Shown: positions 8,866 to 18,002, counted from the first letter of the stretch. The stretch is 64,000 nt of DNA from Candidatus Marithrix sp. Canyon 246 (GCF_001723685.1 NZ_MCBX01000001.1:62001-126000), one strand, 5' to 3'. Notes: generated by a model from the sequence alone, not told the origin. Numbers and translations: made by a program.

Positions 8866-9327
8866 ATGAAAAATTTTACAATTATTACCTTAATATCAAT
8901 ATCGATGTTATTAGGGGCATGTGCCCCAGATCGTTCCACTAAAATATATACATCAGCTCAAGCCTTACAAGCAGAAGATGTAGAAGAAGGCGTTGTAGAA
9001 AGCGTACAAGAAGCAAAAATTAGAAAAGAAGATACACCTGTTGGCTCAATTGCTGGTGCTGCTATTGGTGGAATAGCTGCTAGTGGAATTGGTGGCGGCA
9101 AAGGTAGTGCCATTGCCTCAATTGCTGGTGCTGTTGTAGGTGGTTTTCTAGGAGATAAAGCCGAAAAACTAGTCACTGACAAAAAAGCCTACAAAATAGT
9201 AGTGAAACTTGACAGTGGTCAAAAAATAGTAGTTGTACAACAAGCAGACGTTCCATTTCAACCCGGTGAACGAGTAAATGTATTTAGTAGTCGCGTAGAT
9301 AATACCAAAAGAGTATCAAAGCTTTAA
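8866..9327 (+). CDS. SlyB-like glycine-zipper outer-membrane lipoprotein
   Basis: This 153-residue lipoprotein has a type II signal peptide with lipobox LLGAC (Cys about residue 19). A glycine-zipper hairpin (GAAIGGIAASGIGG and AGAVVGGFLGD) follows and a beta-rich C-terminal domain (YKIVVKLDSGQKIVVVQ) ends with the FQPGERV motif. This is the SlyB/Pcp/17-kDa antigen pattern, outer-membrane-associated lipoproteins. It is divergent from the CYTH gene, and its last 12 nt overlap the 3' end of rnpA on the other strand, so the two are convergent and overlapping. Confidence 0.85.
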   Translation: MKNFTIITLISISMLLGACAPDRSTKIYTSAQALQAEDVEEGVVESVQEAKIRKEDTPVGSIAGAAIGGIAASGIGGGKGSAIASIAGAVVGGFLGDKAEKLVTDKKAYKIVVKLDSGQKIVVVQQADVPFQPGERVNVFSSRVDNTKRVSKL

Positions 9328-9651
9328 AGACAGCCAATGTTTAGCTAGAGATTGTAACAATACGCTATTATCAACCTTATTAGCGCGATATTTAGCTAAC
9401 ACAACAATATCTAAACCCGCTAAACATTGCTGGTTATTACGAAAACTTTCACGCACCAAACGTTTCACTCGATTTCTATCCACAGAATTTCTAATCCGCT
9501 TCTTAGAAATAACCAAACCTAAACGAGCTAAATCCAGCCCATTTTTTCTTGCCAAAACAGTTAGACAACTATCAGAAGACTTCAAAGCATCCTCAAAAAC
9601 ATACTTATATTCTTGAGAATTTAACAAACGTTGTTTTCGCGTGAATCGCAT
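9316..9651 (-). CDS. rnpA: Ribonuclease P protein component
   Basis: The 111-residue product begins [20 protein letters not shown] and contains the RNR signature region (SVDRNRVKRLVRESFR), which contacts the P RNA. It assists 5' maturation of tRNA. The start codon overlaps the rpmH stop by one base (TAATG), so translation is coupled. The usual downstream genes yidD and yidC are absent; the gene instead runs 12 nt into the convergent lipoprotein gene. Confidence 0.95.
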   Translation of the reverse strand: MRFTRKQRLLNSQEYKYVFEDALKSSDSCLTVLARKNGLDLARLGLVISKKRIRNSVDRNRVKRLVRESFRNNQQCLAGLDIVVLAKYRANKVDNSVLLQSLAKHWLSLKL

Positions 9652-9785
9652 TAAGCAGTTAGTTTTTTACGCCCTTTAGCGCGTCTTGCATTAATAATTT
9701 GTCTGCCACTTTTAGTAGCCATACGACTACGAAACCCATGACGACGCTTACGTTTTAAAGTACTTGGTTGGAATGTTCTTTTCAT
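9651..9785 (-). CDS. rpmH: 50S ribosomal protein L34
   Basis: A 44-residue protein starts [20 protein letters not shown] and ends GRKKLTA, matching L34 of the large ribosomal subunit at its normal length. It is the first gene of an rpmH-rnpA unit transcribed leftward. In many Proteobacteria dnaA lies divergently upstream; here nth lies upstream instead, on the same strand, and no cluster of DnaA boxes is visible in the 59-nt gap. Confidence 0.97.
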   Translation of the reverse strand: MKRTFQPSTLKRKRRHGFRSRMATKSGRQIINARRAKGRKKLTA

Positions 9786-9844
9786 GATTTGCCTTTAAAT
9801 AAACTCAAAAAACTTTACATTATAGTGTTATTTTATATAAATTG

Positions 9845-10471
9845 TCAAACCTTTTCATACTCACATAAATCAGCAACTACACATTGATCACACTTTGGCT
9901 TACGCGCAGTACAAGTATAACGCCCATGCAAAATTAACCAATGATGCGCATTTTGCTGATATTTTTTCGCAATATTCGCCAATAAATTTTTTTCAACCTC
10001 AACCACATTTTTTCCAGCAGCCAAACCACTTCTATTAGATAATCTAAAAATATGAGTATCAACCGCAATAGTAGCCTCACCAAAAGCAGTATTTAAAATC
10101 ACATTAGCAGTTTTACGCCCAACACCCGGCAAAGCCTCTAATTGCACCCGCTGATTTGGCACCTTACCATCATATTTTTCAACTAATATGGCACAAGTCT
10201 TAATAATATTACGCGCTTTATTATTATATAAACCAATAGTTTTAATATAAGCACGTAAACCATCTTCACCTAAAGATAAAAAATCAGCAGCAGACTTAGC
10301 CACTTTAAATAACGGCATAGTAGCCTTATTAACACTTTTATCAGTAGCTTGAGCAGACAATATAACCGATACCAATAACTCAAAATTACTAGAATAATTT
10401 AATTCTGTTTGAGGGTTTGGATTCTGTGCCTGTAAACGAGCAAAAAATTTATTAATTTGTTTACTATTCAT
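9845..10471 (-). CDS. nth: Endonuclease III
   Basis: The DNA glycosylase/AP lyase removes oxidised pyrimidines in base-excision repair. The helix-hairpin-helix is LEALPGVGRKTANVILN with its catalytic Lys, the catalytic Asp is in AVDTHIFRLSNR, and the C-terminal [4Fe-4S] cluster is ligated by C-x6-C-x2-C-x5-C (CTARKPKCDQCVVADLC). I chose the ATG at 10471 (MNSKQINKFFARL), giving 208 residues, close to the 211 of E. coli. An upstream ATG at 10507 would overlap the divergent hemJ gene. Confidence 0.95.
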   Translation of the reverse strand: MNSKQINKFFARLQAQNPNPQTELNYSSNFELLVSVILSAQATDKSVNKATMPLFKVAKSAADFLSLGEDGLRAYIKTIGLYNNKARNIIKTCAILVEKYDGKVPNQRVQLEALPGVGRKTANVILNTAFGEATIAVDTHIFRLSNRSGLAAGKNVVEVEKNLLANIAKKYQQNAHHWLILHGRYTCTARKPKCDQCVVADLCEYEKV

Positions 10472-10484
10472 AATTGGAGACAAC

Positions 10485-10907
10485 ATGTTTTTGTGGATTA
10501 AAGCCATTCATATTATTTTTATAGTTACATGGTTTGCAGCTTTATTTTACCTACCGCGTTTATTTGTATATCACGCAATGAGCGATGACACTACCAGTAA
10601 AGAACGATTTAAAATAATGGAACGTAAGCTATATTACGGCATAATGACACCAAGTGCAATAATAACAATTATACTAGGATTTTGGTTACTAGGAATGGCA
10701 AATTATTGGTGGCAAGCAGGATGGTTACATGCAAAATTAACATTAGTAGCAGTATTGATAATATATCATATATACTGTGGCAAACTAATGAAAGACTTCA
10801 AACAAGATAACAATAAACACAGCCATGTATTTTACCGTTGGTTTAATGAATTTCCGGTATTAATTTTAATTGCAGTAATTATTTTGGTAATCGTTAAACC
10901 ATTTTAA
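10485..10907 (+). CDS. hemJ: Protoporphyrinogen IX oxidase HemJ
   Basis: A 140-residue integral membrane protein with four predicted helices. The conserved His in IKAIHIIFIVTWFAALFYLPRL-type helix 1 (split here as IKAIHIIF and WFAALFYLPRLFVYH) and the Lys-containing WLHAKLTLV segment match the HemJ/UPF0093 family, which oxidises protoporphyrinogen IX in haem synthesis in organisms lacking HemG and HemY. A GGAGA site precedes the start. It is divergent from nth with only 13 nt between the start codons. Haem supply fits the many c-type cytochrome genes nearby. Confidence 0.9.
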   Translation: MFLWIKAIHIIFIVTWFAALFYLPRLFVYHAMSDDTTSKERFKIMERKLYYGIMTPSAIITIILGFWLLGMANYWWQAGWLHAKLTLVAVLIIYHIYCGKLMKDFKQDNNKHSHVFYRWFNEFPVLILIAVIILVIVKPF

Positions 10908-10935
10908 ATCACATAATTTTTTTAAGAATCTAAAT

Positions 10936-11967
10936 ATGCGCCCATCCCAATTAAATCTAATATTAGAACGTGAATTTTTAAGTACAAGTACTGGACATCA
11001 TACCCCTGTTATGTTGTGGGGTCCTCCGGGAGTTGGTAAATCACAACTGATTGCACAAGTTGCTGCACGACATAATGCACCAATGGTTGATATTCGCTTA
11101 TCACAAATGGAGCCTAGTGATTTACGAGGTATTCCATTTCGAGTTGGTGAAAATGTCGAATGGGCAACTCCTGCCTTATTACCTAATGCTGAACGTCATG
11201 GTCAAAATGGTATTTTATTTTTAGATGAAATTACTTCAGCACCTCCAAGCGTCTCAGCTTCTGCTTATCAATTAATATTAGATCGTCGTTTAGGAGAATA
11301 TAAAGTTCCAGATGGATGGGCAATTATTGCCGCTGGAAATCGACAAGGTGATCGTGGTGTAACTTACACTATGCCTGCCCCGTTAGCCAATCGCTTTTCT
11401 CATTTTGAACTGGAAGTTTATTTAGATGACTGGGTAGCATGGGCTTATAAAAATGGGATTGATGAAAAAATCATCGGATTTTTAAGATTTCGCCCAGAAT
11501 TATTATTTGATTTTGATCCAGCTCACAATCCAGTGGCATTTCCAACACCGCGTTCATGGGAATTTGCTCATAGAGCCATACAAAAATTTGCTGATAATTC
11601 CGAGTTGTTGTTAGGGACATTACAAGCCTGTGTAGGTCCAGCGGCGGGAATTGAATTAAATGCTTTTATTTCCAACTTGGATCAAATGCCTGATTTAGAT
11701 GCAATTTTAAAAGGTGAAACTGTAGAAATCCCCAAAGAAATTGACCTACAATATGCAATTGCCGCTGCTCTAGTTGGACGAGCAATTAGTGCCGAAACCC
11801 CAGAAGTTTATGGACATATATTAAATTTTGCAACACAATTTCATCCTCGTGAAATGGGAGTAATGTTAGTATCAGACATGCACCGGGCTATAGGGTCAAA
11901 ATTATTTAGTGTTCCAGAATTTTCACAATGGGCGCAGGCAATTGGTGATATTATGCTTTATGATTGA
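10936..11967 (+). CDS. MoxR-type AAA ATPase
   Basis: This 343-residue AAA+ protein has Walker A GPPGVGKS (about residues 30-37), Walker B GILFLDEI (about 95-102), sensor 1 IIAAGNRQGD, and the MoxR-type middle region PLANRFSHFEL. MoxR ATPases work with VWA-domain proteins as a chaperone-like system for maturing protein complexes. The expected partner, a VWA protein with a metallopeptidase-like N-terminus, is not adjacent but lies at 14244-15335, separated by a repeat cluster, bioF and a nuclease gene. The function here is inferred from that family pairing. Confidence 0.85.
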   Translation: MRPSQLNLILEREFLSTSTGHHTPVMLWGPPGVGKSQLIAQVAARHNAPMVDIRLSQMEPSDLRGIPFRVGENVEWATPALLPNAERHGQNGILFLDEITSAPPSVSASAYQLILDRRLGEYKVPDGWAIIAAGNRQGDRGVTYTMPAPLANRFSHFELEVYLDDWVAWAYKNGIDEKIIGFLRFRPELLFDFDPAHNPVAFPTPRSWEFAHRAIQKFADNSELLLGTLQACVGPAAGIELNAFISNLDQMPDLDAILKGETVEIPKEIDLQYAIAAALVGRAISAETPEVYGHILNFATQFHPREMGVMLVSDMHRAIGSKLFSVPEFSQWAQAIGDIMLYD

Positions 11968-12007
11968 GCTGAGCTAATGGAAACCCGATCTACTATTTTA
12001 TTTTAAT

Positions 12008-12141
12008 AGCCCTGAAGGGGCGAAATATTATAGCCTAGGGCAACGCCCTAGGATAACATATATTATATAACCAAGCCCTGAAGGGGCGACATAATACCTA
12101 GGGTGTTGCCCTAGGCTATAATATTTCGCCCCTTCAGGGCT
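12008..12141. repeat. Second AGCCCTGAAGGGGCGA-type repeat cluster
   Basis: Two direct copies (12008-12026 and 12074-12092) and one inverted copy (12123-12141) of the 19-nt unit flank two copies of the CCTAGGG...CCCTAGG palindrome (12034-12052 and 12097-12115). The units are those of 8052-8241. The 325-nt gap from 11968 to 12292 is otherwise without a gene. Its second half holds a possible promoter for bioF (TTGACA at 12243, CTTAAT at 12267, 18-nt spacer), which is not strong evidence. Confidence 0.88.
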
Positions 12142-12292
12142 TTAAAATCAAATAGTTAGATATTTATGTATAAGAATCTGAGTAAATATGTTAAAAGATT
12201 TATACATACCGTCTAATATTGGTGATACGTAATACTAAGGATTTTGACAGATGTGGTATTCAATTACTTAATCCTTTTGAAGAATTACAAAA

Positions 12293-13411
12293 ATGGAAAC
12301 ATACCTAAAAAACATCCTAAACCAACAAAAACAAGCAAATTTATATCGCACTCCTAAAATTCATGAAAAAACTTTTCTGAATTTTTCTAATAATGACTAT
12401 CTAGGATTAGCCAATCATCCGAGTTTAAAAGCCACTTGGCAACAAGCCGCTGATAAATATGGAATTGGTAGCGGCGGTTCTCATTTAATTTCTGGGCATA
12501 CAGCGGCTCATCATGAGCTGGAAACTACATTAGCAGCTTACACTAACCGTAAAAGGGCTTTACTTTTTTCTAATGGTTATATGGCAAATTTAGGAGTTAT
12601 TACTAGTCTGGTTGGCAGACATGATGCTATTTTTTTAGATAAATTGAATCATGCCTCTTTAATTGATGCCGCTTTATTATCACGAGCAAAAATTCACCGT
12701 TATCCACATAATGATATATCACATTTAGCCAAATTATTAGCAAAATCATCAGCTAAGCATAAATTAATAATTACTGATGGAGTCTTTAGTATGGATGGTG
12801 ATATAGCCTTATTGGCTGATATTGTTGAAATTGCTAATAAATATCAAGCTTGGCTAATGGTAGATGACGCTCATGGCTTAGGAGTAATTGGTAATAATGG
12901 AGGTGGTAGCTTAGAAATGTATAATTTAGACGCTGAAAATGTACCAATATTAATGGGAACTTTAGGCAAAGCCTTTGGAGTATTTGGAGCCTTTGTAGCA
13001 GGAAGCGAATTATTAATTGAAACCTTAATCCAATCAGCACGTAGTTATATTTATACCACAGCCTTACCGCCAGCCCTAGCAGCAACAATTAAAACCAGTA
13101 TAACAATTGCCAAACAAGAGCAATGGCGACGACAACATTTACATGAATTAATTAAATACTTTCGCAGCAATGCTGCCAAACTAAAAATACCATTAATGAA
13201 TTCAATAACACCAATACAAGGTATAATAATAGGAGATTCCAAATCAGCAACAGCGGCAAGCGAAGCATTATATGAACAAGGTATTATAGTAACAGCGATT
13301 CGCCCACCGACTGTACCTCAAGGCACAGCGCGTTTAAGAATTACCTTTTCAGCATTACATGATAAAAAACAAGTGGATGAATTGTTGGCGGCTTTGGTAA
13401 AGATTATTTAG
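12293..13411 (+). CDS. bioF: 8-amino-7-oxononanoate synthase
   Basis: The PLP-dependent enzyme condenses pimeloyl-ACP with alanine in biotin synthesis. The 372-residue protein has NFSNNDYLGLANHP, GSGGSHLISGH, the Asp of the cofactor site in LMVDDAHGLG and the Schiff-base Lys in GTLGKAFGVFGAF. These separate it from glycine C-acetyltransferase only by fine detail, so a Kbl-like role is the main alternative. No other bio genes are in the window. It lies between a repeat cluster and a nuclease gene and splits the MoxR/VWA pair. Confidence 0.88.
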   Translation: METYLKNILNQQKQANLYRTPKIHEKTFLNFSNNDYLGLANHPSLKATWQQAADKYGIGSGGSHLISGHTAAHHELETTLAAYTNRKRALLFSNGYMANLGVITSLVGRHDAIFLDKLNHASLIDAALLSRAKIHRYPHNDISHLAKLLAKSSAKHKLIITDGVFSMDGDIALLADIVEIANKYQAWLMVDDAHGLGVIGNNGGGSLEMYNLDAENVPILMGTLGKAFGVFGAFVAGSELLIETLIQSARSYIYTTALPPALAATIKTSITIAKQEQWRRQHLHELIKYFRSNAAKLKIPLMNSITPIQGIIIGDSKSATAASEALYEQGIIVTAIRPPTVPQGTARLRITFSALHDKKQVDELLAALVKII

Positions 13412-13435
13412 ACAAACTTGTAGGAAATTAAACAT

Positions 13436-14269
13436 ATGAAACAAGTAGCACCATTACGTTATGATGTAATTTTTAAAAAGGCTTTTTCTGTGCCAGAAAT
13501 TTTTAATGCCTTTGTTCGTGATTTTTTAAATATAGAATTTGAGACTTTTACTGTAGAAACTGATAAAACTTATACGCCAACTATTGGTAATGTTGCAGCA
13601 AAATTTGATCTTTATGCCGAAGATAAAAAAAATCGTATAATTGTTGATATGCAGCATGTTCGTTATCCTGATCATTATCATAGATTTTTACATTATCATT
13701 GTGCAGCTTTATTAGAACAAACCGTGAAATCAAGAGATTATCGCCCTAAGTTAAAAGTCTTTACGCTAGTGATTTTAACTTCTGGTGATAAGCATAAAAA
13801 GGATATTTGTGTCATAGATTTTGATCCAAAGGATTTGCAAGGTAATTCTATTGGTGAAATTGATCATAAAATCATTTACATTTGTCCAAAATATCTCAAT
13901 AAAGAACTAACACCGAAAAAATATCATCAATGGATGGAAGCGATTGAAGATACATTAGATGAAGAAGTAGAAGAATCAAAATATACCCTGCCTGCAATTC
14001 AACGTATATTCAAAACAATAGAAAAAGATCAAGTTACTCCAGAAGAACGTGCCATAATGTTTGATGAATATGGAGAAGAACAAATTAAAAAACAAGGATT
14101 TAAAGACGGTTTAAAGGAAGGGATAGAAAAAGGTATTACTCAAAATATACATGACACAGTATTACGTATGCATAAAGAGGGATTAGAGATAAAAATTATT
14201 GCTAAAATTGCTGGAATAACCGAACAGGAAGTAGTTAAAATAAATGGCAATTATTATGACAGATATTGA
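13436..14269 (+). CDS. Rpn/PD-(D/E)XK-family nuclease (transposase-like)
   Basis: A 277-residue protein of the PDDEXK_2 family, related to Rpn recombination-promoting nucleases and often labelled transposase. The N-terminal domain begins PLRYDVIFKKAFSVPEIFNAF and contains a likely active site FDLYAED..RIIVDMQ, in which the usual Glu of the E-x-Q element is Asp. The C-terminus has GFKDGLKEGIEKGI and a helix-turn-helix-like end. These genes are common as scattered multicopy families in large genomes. Its last 26 nt overlap the start of the VWA gene in another frame, suggesting it has been placed upstream of it. Confidence 0.8.
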   Translation: MKQVAPLRYDVIFKKAFSVPEIFNAFVRDFLNIEFETFTVETDKTYTPTIGNVAAKFDLYAEDKKNRIIVDMQHVRYPDHYHRFLHYHCAALLEQTVKSRDYRPKLKVFTLVILTSGDKHKKDICVIDFDPKDLQGNSIGEIDHKIIYICPKYLNKELTPKKYHQWMEAIEDTLDEEVEESKYTLPAIQRIFKTIEKDQVTPEERAIMFDEYGEEQIKKQGFKDGLKEGIEKGITQNIHDTVLRMHKEGLEIKIIAKIAGITEQEVVKINGNYYDRY

Positions 14270-15335
14270 AAATAAACTAGCAACCGCTCGTACCAAATTA
14301 ATTTTAGATAAACCATTTTTAGGTGCCTTAGTATTGCGTCTGCCAATGCGAGCCGCTGAACCTAAATGGTGCGCTACCAGTGCTACTGACGCTAAGCATT
14401 TTTATTATAACCCTGAATATATTGAAGCTTTAAATGTTGATCAAGTACAATTTGTATTAGCTCATGAAGCTTTACATTGTGCATTATCACACTTGACTCG
14501 CCGTCAACATCGAAATAAGTTTCGTTGGGATTTGGCATGTGATTATGCCATTAATCCTTTATTATTAGAAGAAGGTTTAACTCCACCGCCCAATGTCTGG
14601 ATACCAGAAGGCACTGAAGGCATGACGGCTGAAGAAATTTATCCTACCATTGAAGAAAATGATTCTGATGAACCAATGGATAAACATATTTATGGCGATA
14701 ATCAACAAGAACAACAAAATTTAGAAACACAATGGCAACAACGCTTAGCAGGAGCAGCACAACAAGCACAACAAGCTGGTAAACTAAATGGCGCGATGGC
14801 GCGAATGGTTGATCATTTCTTACAACCACAACTGCCGTGGCGTATGTTATTAGCCCGTTATATGACCATGATGGCACGAGATGATTATACCTATATGCGC
14901 CCATCACGACGCGAAGGATCAGCAATTTTTCCAAGTTTACGTAGTTCCCAGCTTGAAATTATAGTCGCCTTAGATATCAGCGGCTCAGTAACTGATAAAG
15001 AAATATCTCAATGTATAGCAGAAATAAATTCCCTAAAAGGACAAATGCGAGCGCGTATTACTTTATTAGCATGTGACTACAAGCTAGCAGAAGGCACGCC
15101 TTGGATTTATGAACCTTGGGAAGACTTTTCTGCACCGGGTAAATTTCAAGGAGGTGGAGGCACATCATTTAAACCAGTATTTGAATGTGTCGAACAAATG
15201 CAAACACCAGATTTACTCGTATATTTTACAGACGCTAAAGGTGAATTTCCTGAACAAGAACCGAATTATCCAGTGATTTGGTTAGTAAAAGGCAAAGCCA
15301 AAGTAGCTTGGGGGCAGAGGATTCAATTGAATTAA
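14244..15335 (+). CDS. VWA-like protein with metallopeptidase domain (DUF2201)
   Basis: The 363-residue protein has an N-terminal DUF2201 metallopeptidase-like domain with HEALH (an HExxH zinc motif in FVLAHEALHCAL, about residues 73-77) and a C-terminal von Willebrand A-like domain with a metal-ion site (ALDISGSV). A Gln-rich linker joins them around residues 150-180. Such proteins pair with MoxR ATPases like the one at 10936. A second ATG at 14256 would also fit, and either start overlaps the nuclease gene. Substrate and role are unknown. Confidence 0.82.
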   Translation: MAIIMTDIENKLATARTKLILDKPFLGALVLRLPMRAAEPKWCATSATDAKHFYYNPEYIEALNVDQVQFVLAHEALHCALSHLTRRQHRNKFRWDLACDYAINPLLLEEGLTPPPNVWIPEGTEGMTAEEIYPTIEENDSDEPMDKHIYGDNQQEQQNLETQWQQRLAGAAQQAQQAGKLNGAMARMVDHFLQPQLPWRMLLARYMTMMARDDYTYMRPSRREGSAIFPSLRSSQLEIIVALDISGSVTDKEISQCIAEINSLKGQMRARITLLACDYKLAEGTPWIYEPWEDFSAPGKFQGGGGTSFKPVFECVEQMQTPDLLVYFTDAKGEFPEQEPNYPVIWLVKGKAKVAWGQRIQLN

Positions 15336-15464
15336 TCCTTGCTTATATGCAATCCCTGTAGTTAAGGCAAATGATTTGAAGCTCCTTCCTGTAATTAGTA
15401 CAACATATTTTCGGAATAAACGGATTTTTTTAACTGATTCCCACGCTGGCACGTGAGAAAAATA

Positions 15465-16727
15465 TTATTTAAAAACATCCAGAGTCAAATTATTATACCA
15501 GCCATAAGCATATTGAACATCCAATTTACGCTGTTCTGCGGTGGCATCTATACTAGATGTTCCGCCACTTCCGGGTACTTTTATTATGCTTTTACCATCT
15601 TCTGCTAATCGGTATATGGCTACAATTGATATTGCATAGTCTGTACCTACAATACTATAGCAACCATTACTAAATGATGGGCTTGTAATTGCCTGCCCAT
15701 TTAATAATGCCGCTATTGCAGTGGCACATGCTTTGGCTTCTGAATTTGCGGCAAAACCAGATTTTGGTAAGGGGCTAGCTGTACAAGCGTCGCCAATTAC
15801 ATGAATATCTTGATGTCGAGTTGATTCAAATGTTTGTACATCTACTGGACACCAACCACTATCATCAGTTAAGTCAGCAGCAAAGGCAATTGCACCAGCT
15901 TTTTGTGCTGGTATGATGTTCAAAACATCAGATTGATAACTATTGCCGCTGCTGGTAATTACTGTTCTATTATTGGCATCAACACTAGTGACTCCTTCGC
16001 CGCTTTGCCATTCAATCATATTTGGATATAAATCGCGCCAAGCTTGCATAAATAAATCTTGTTTCGCAAAGCTAGTTTTTGAATCTAAAATGATCACTTT
16101 AGAGCTTGGTTTATGTTGTTTCAAATAGTGAGCAATCAGACTCGCGCGTTCATAAGGAGCTGGTGGGCAACGATATGGATTAGGTGGTGCAGCTATTACC
16201 ACGGTGCCACCATCACTCATAGACTCTAACTGAGCGCGTAGAGTTAGTGTCTGTTCTCCAGCTTTCCAAGCATGAGGTATATTCTCAGCAACATTAGCGT
16301 CATAACCTTCTATAGTGTCATAACGAAAATCAATTCCCGGAGATACTACACAACGATCATAATTATAACTGCCACCATTCTTAGTAGTAACAGTATGAGT
16401 TACTGGATCAATAGCTATTACTTCATCTTCTACTACATTGACTCCATATACAGATTGCAAAGTATTATAATTAAAACGCAGAGATTCTAAATCGCGATCA
16501 CCACCTAACACCTCATTACTCATATAACAAGTCAGATATGAAGCATTTTTTTCAATTAAAGTAACTTCTATGCTCGAATCAGCGCGACGTAAATATTTAG
16601 CCACAGTTGCGCCACCAGTGCCGCCACCAACTATAACCACTTTCTTGCCAGCAGCTAATGCCATATTCGGCAAGCTGATTGTGCCAGCGGCTGCAACCAA
16701 TTTTAAAAATGTTCGACGTGTTGACAT
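15465..16727 (-). CDS. fccB: FccB-like flavoprotein (sulfide dehydrogenase type)
   Basis: This 420-residue flavoprotein starts with a Tat-type signal (STRRTFLKLVAAAG ... ALAA) and continues with an FAD-binding GGGTGGATVAKYL and the SYLTCYMSNEVLGG segment of flavocytochrome c sulfide dehydrogenases, whose Cys forms a covalent or redox link near FAD. The C-terminus carries the FCSD-flavin-binding type end. FccB oxidises sulfide in the periplasm and passes electrons to an FccA diheme cytochrome. Its start overlaps the DUF1552 stop by one base (TAATG). The FccA partner here is probably the middle of the large fused protein at 18003, two genes upstream. Confidence 0.85.
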   Translation of the reverse strand: MSTRRTFLKLVAAAGTISLPNMALAAGKKVVIVGGGTGGATVAKYLRRADSSIEVTLIEKNASYLTCYMSNEVLGGDRDLESLRFNYNTLQSVYGVNVVEDEVIAIDPVTHTVTTKNGGSYNYDRCVVSPGIDFRYDTIEGYDANVAENIPHAWKAGEQTLTLRAQLESMSDGGTVVIAAPPNPYRCPPAPYERASLIAHYLKQHKPSSKVIILDSKTSFAKQDLFMQAWRDLYPNMIEWQSGEGVTSVDANNRTVITSSGNSYQSDVLNIIPAQKAGAIAFAADLTDDSGWCPVDVQTFESTRHQDIHVIGDACTASPLPKSGFAANSEAKACATAIAALLNGQAITSPSFSNGCYSIVGTDYAISIVAIYRLAEDGKSIIKVPGSGGTSSIDATAEQRKLDVQYAYGWYNNLTLDVFK

Positions 16728-17992
16728 TATATTAAACCCCCTAATGATCCACTACCATTACTAGTATCTCCAAAACTATCAATAGACAAACCCATTAATT
16801 TCGCAATTGACACTAATAATTTACTATGACTTTCATCAGAATAACTCAAAGCACGCCCCCCAACTAAACCAGTTTTAGAGCCGCCTATCAAAACAAATGG
16901 CATATTATTATGACTATGATTATGAGAAATTTCAGACATATTGAAAATTAAGGTGTTATCCATTAAATTACCATTGCCTTCAGGAGTATTTGTTAAAGTA
17001 TCTATTAAAGATACTAACTGTTGGTTATACCAACTTTTCAATTTAATAAAACTGTCTGAATTGCCACCATCAGAATCATGTGAAGCATTGTGATTATCTC
17101 GTTGAGTTCCAGATTCTGGAATAATTATTTCTCCAGATACAGGATGACCAATTTTAATAGTTATAACACGAGTCATATCACAACTAAAGGCTTTAGCAGC
17201 TAAATCCATTTGTAATTGTAAAACTGTAGCAAAATTAGCTACATCTTTATAAGCACCATTATCAGGATTAAAGCCACCTTGATTAAAATCATCAACATCA
17301 CAACTGCCGCCGACACTATCACGCAGACGACGCTCAATATCACGCAAAGAACTGAGATGCATATCTACTTTCCTTTGTTCCAAAGTGCCAAGACGCTGAC
17401 TAATTTGATTAACTTCATCCAATACAAAGTCAATAATACTTAATTCACGCGCTACATCTCCGTCGGGATTTGGGCTAGTCATATTACCAAAAACTCGATT
17501 AAAAGCCGCTATTGGATTATCCTCTGATAAAATTTCGATTCCACCCGGGCTATAAGTAAGCATCGGTTTACTCCACTCATTACCACGAACACCTAAGTTT
17601 AAGTATGGAAATGCAGTCTCCATCTTAAAATATTGCCCTAAATAGTAATCGAGAGACACACGTCTTTGAGCATTTTCAGAACCAAAGCCAGTTAATACCT
17701 TAGCAGCACCACCTTCATGTGTTCCACCACCACCATACATTTTTAAACCAGTTAAAAACACACACTTATCACGAATTGCCTCAAAAGGAGCAGTCATTGC
17801 TGGCAAAGTAAAATTAGTATCAGAAGATCTATTTGGATGCCATAAACCATTAGTTGCCCCATCTGGAGTATAGAAAAAAATGATTCTTTTTGGTGACTCA
17901 GCCGCAATTGCTGGGCGAATAAAGGGCAATATACTGGCAGCTCCAAGCCCCTTTAGAAAATGACGGCGATTAATTAAAAACTTATTATTCAT
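16727..17992 (-). CDS. DUF1552 Tat-exported protein
   Basis: This 421-residue protein has a Tat signal (NRRHFLKGLGAASILPFIRPAIAA). The rest fits DUF1552, with FFYTPDGATNGLWHP, a GGTHEGGAAKVLTG segment and a late NHNASHDSDGGNS and NMSEISHNHSHN, His-rich regions that may bind metal. It resembles the alkaline-phosphatase-like DUF1501 family. DUF1552 genes normally sit beside DUF1592-type cytochrome genes, as here: the 1010-residue protein is encoded 10 nt upstream. Function is unproven, but genetic pairing implies that the two work together in the periplasm. Confidence 0.85.
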   Translation of the reverse strand: MNNKFLINRRHFLKGLGAASILPFIRPAIAAESPKRIIFFYTPDGATNGLWHPNRSSDTNFTLPAMTAPFEAIRDKCVFLTGLKMYGGGGTHEGGAAKVLTGFGSENAQRRVSLDYYLGQYFKMETAFPYLNLGVRGNEWSKPMLTYSPGGIEILSEDNPIAAFNRVFGNMTSPNPDGDVARELSIIDFVLDEVNQISQRLGTLEQRKVDMHLSSLRDIERRLRDSVGGSCDVDDFNQGGFNPDNGAYKDVANFATVLQLQMDLAAKAFSCDMTRVITIKIGHPVSGEIIIPESGTQRDNHNASHDSDGGNSDSFIKLKSWYNQQLVSLIDTLTNTPEGNGNLMDNTLIFNMSEISHNHSHNNMPFVLIGGSKTGLVGGRALSYSDESHSKLLVSIAKLMGLSIDSFGDTSNGSGSLGGLI

Positions 17993-18002
17993 CTGATTTT
18001 TC

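Noticed and set aside
12700-12708. A TTATCCACA sequence that matches a DnaA box
   Set aside because: It is a single site inside bioF; a second near-match lies at 50021. An origin needs a cluster in a gene-free region, so this is chance.
15336-15464. A CGGAATAAACGGATTTTTTT stretch as a terminator like that at 5402
   Set aside because: Only one arm of the stem is present, so no stable hairpin forms.
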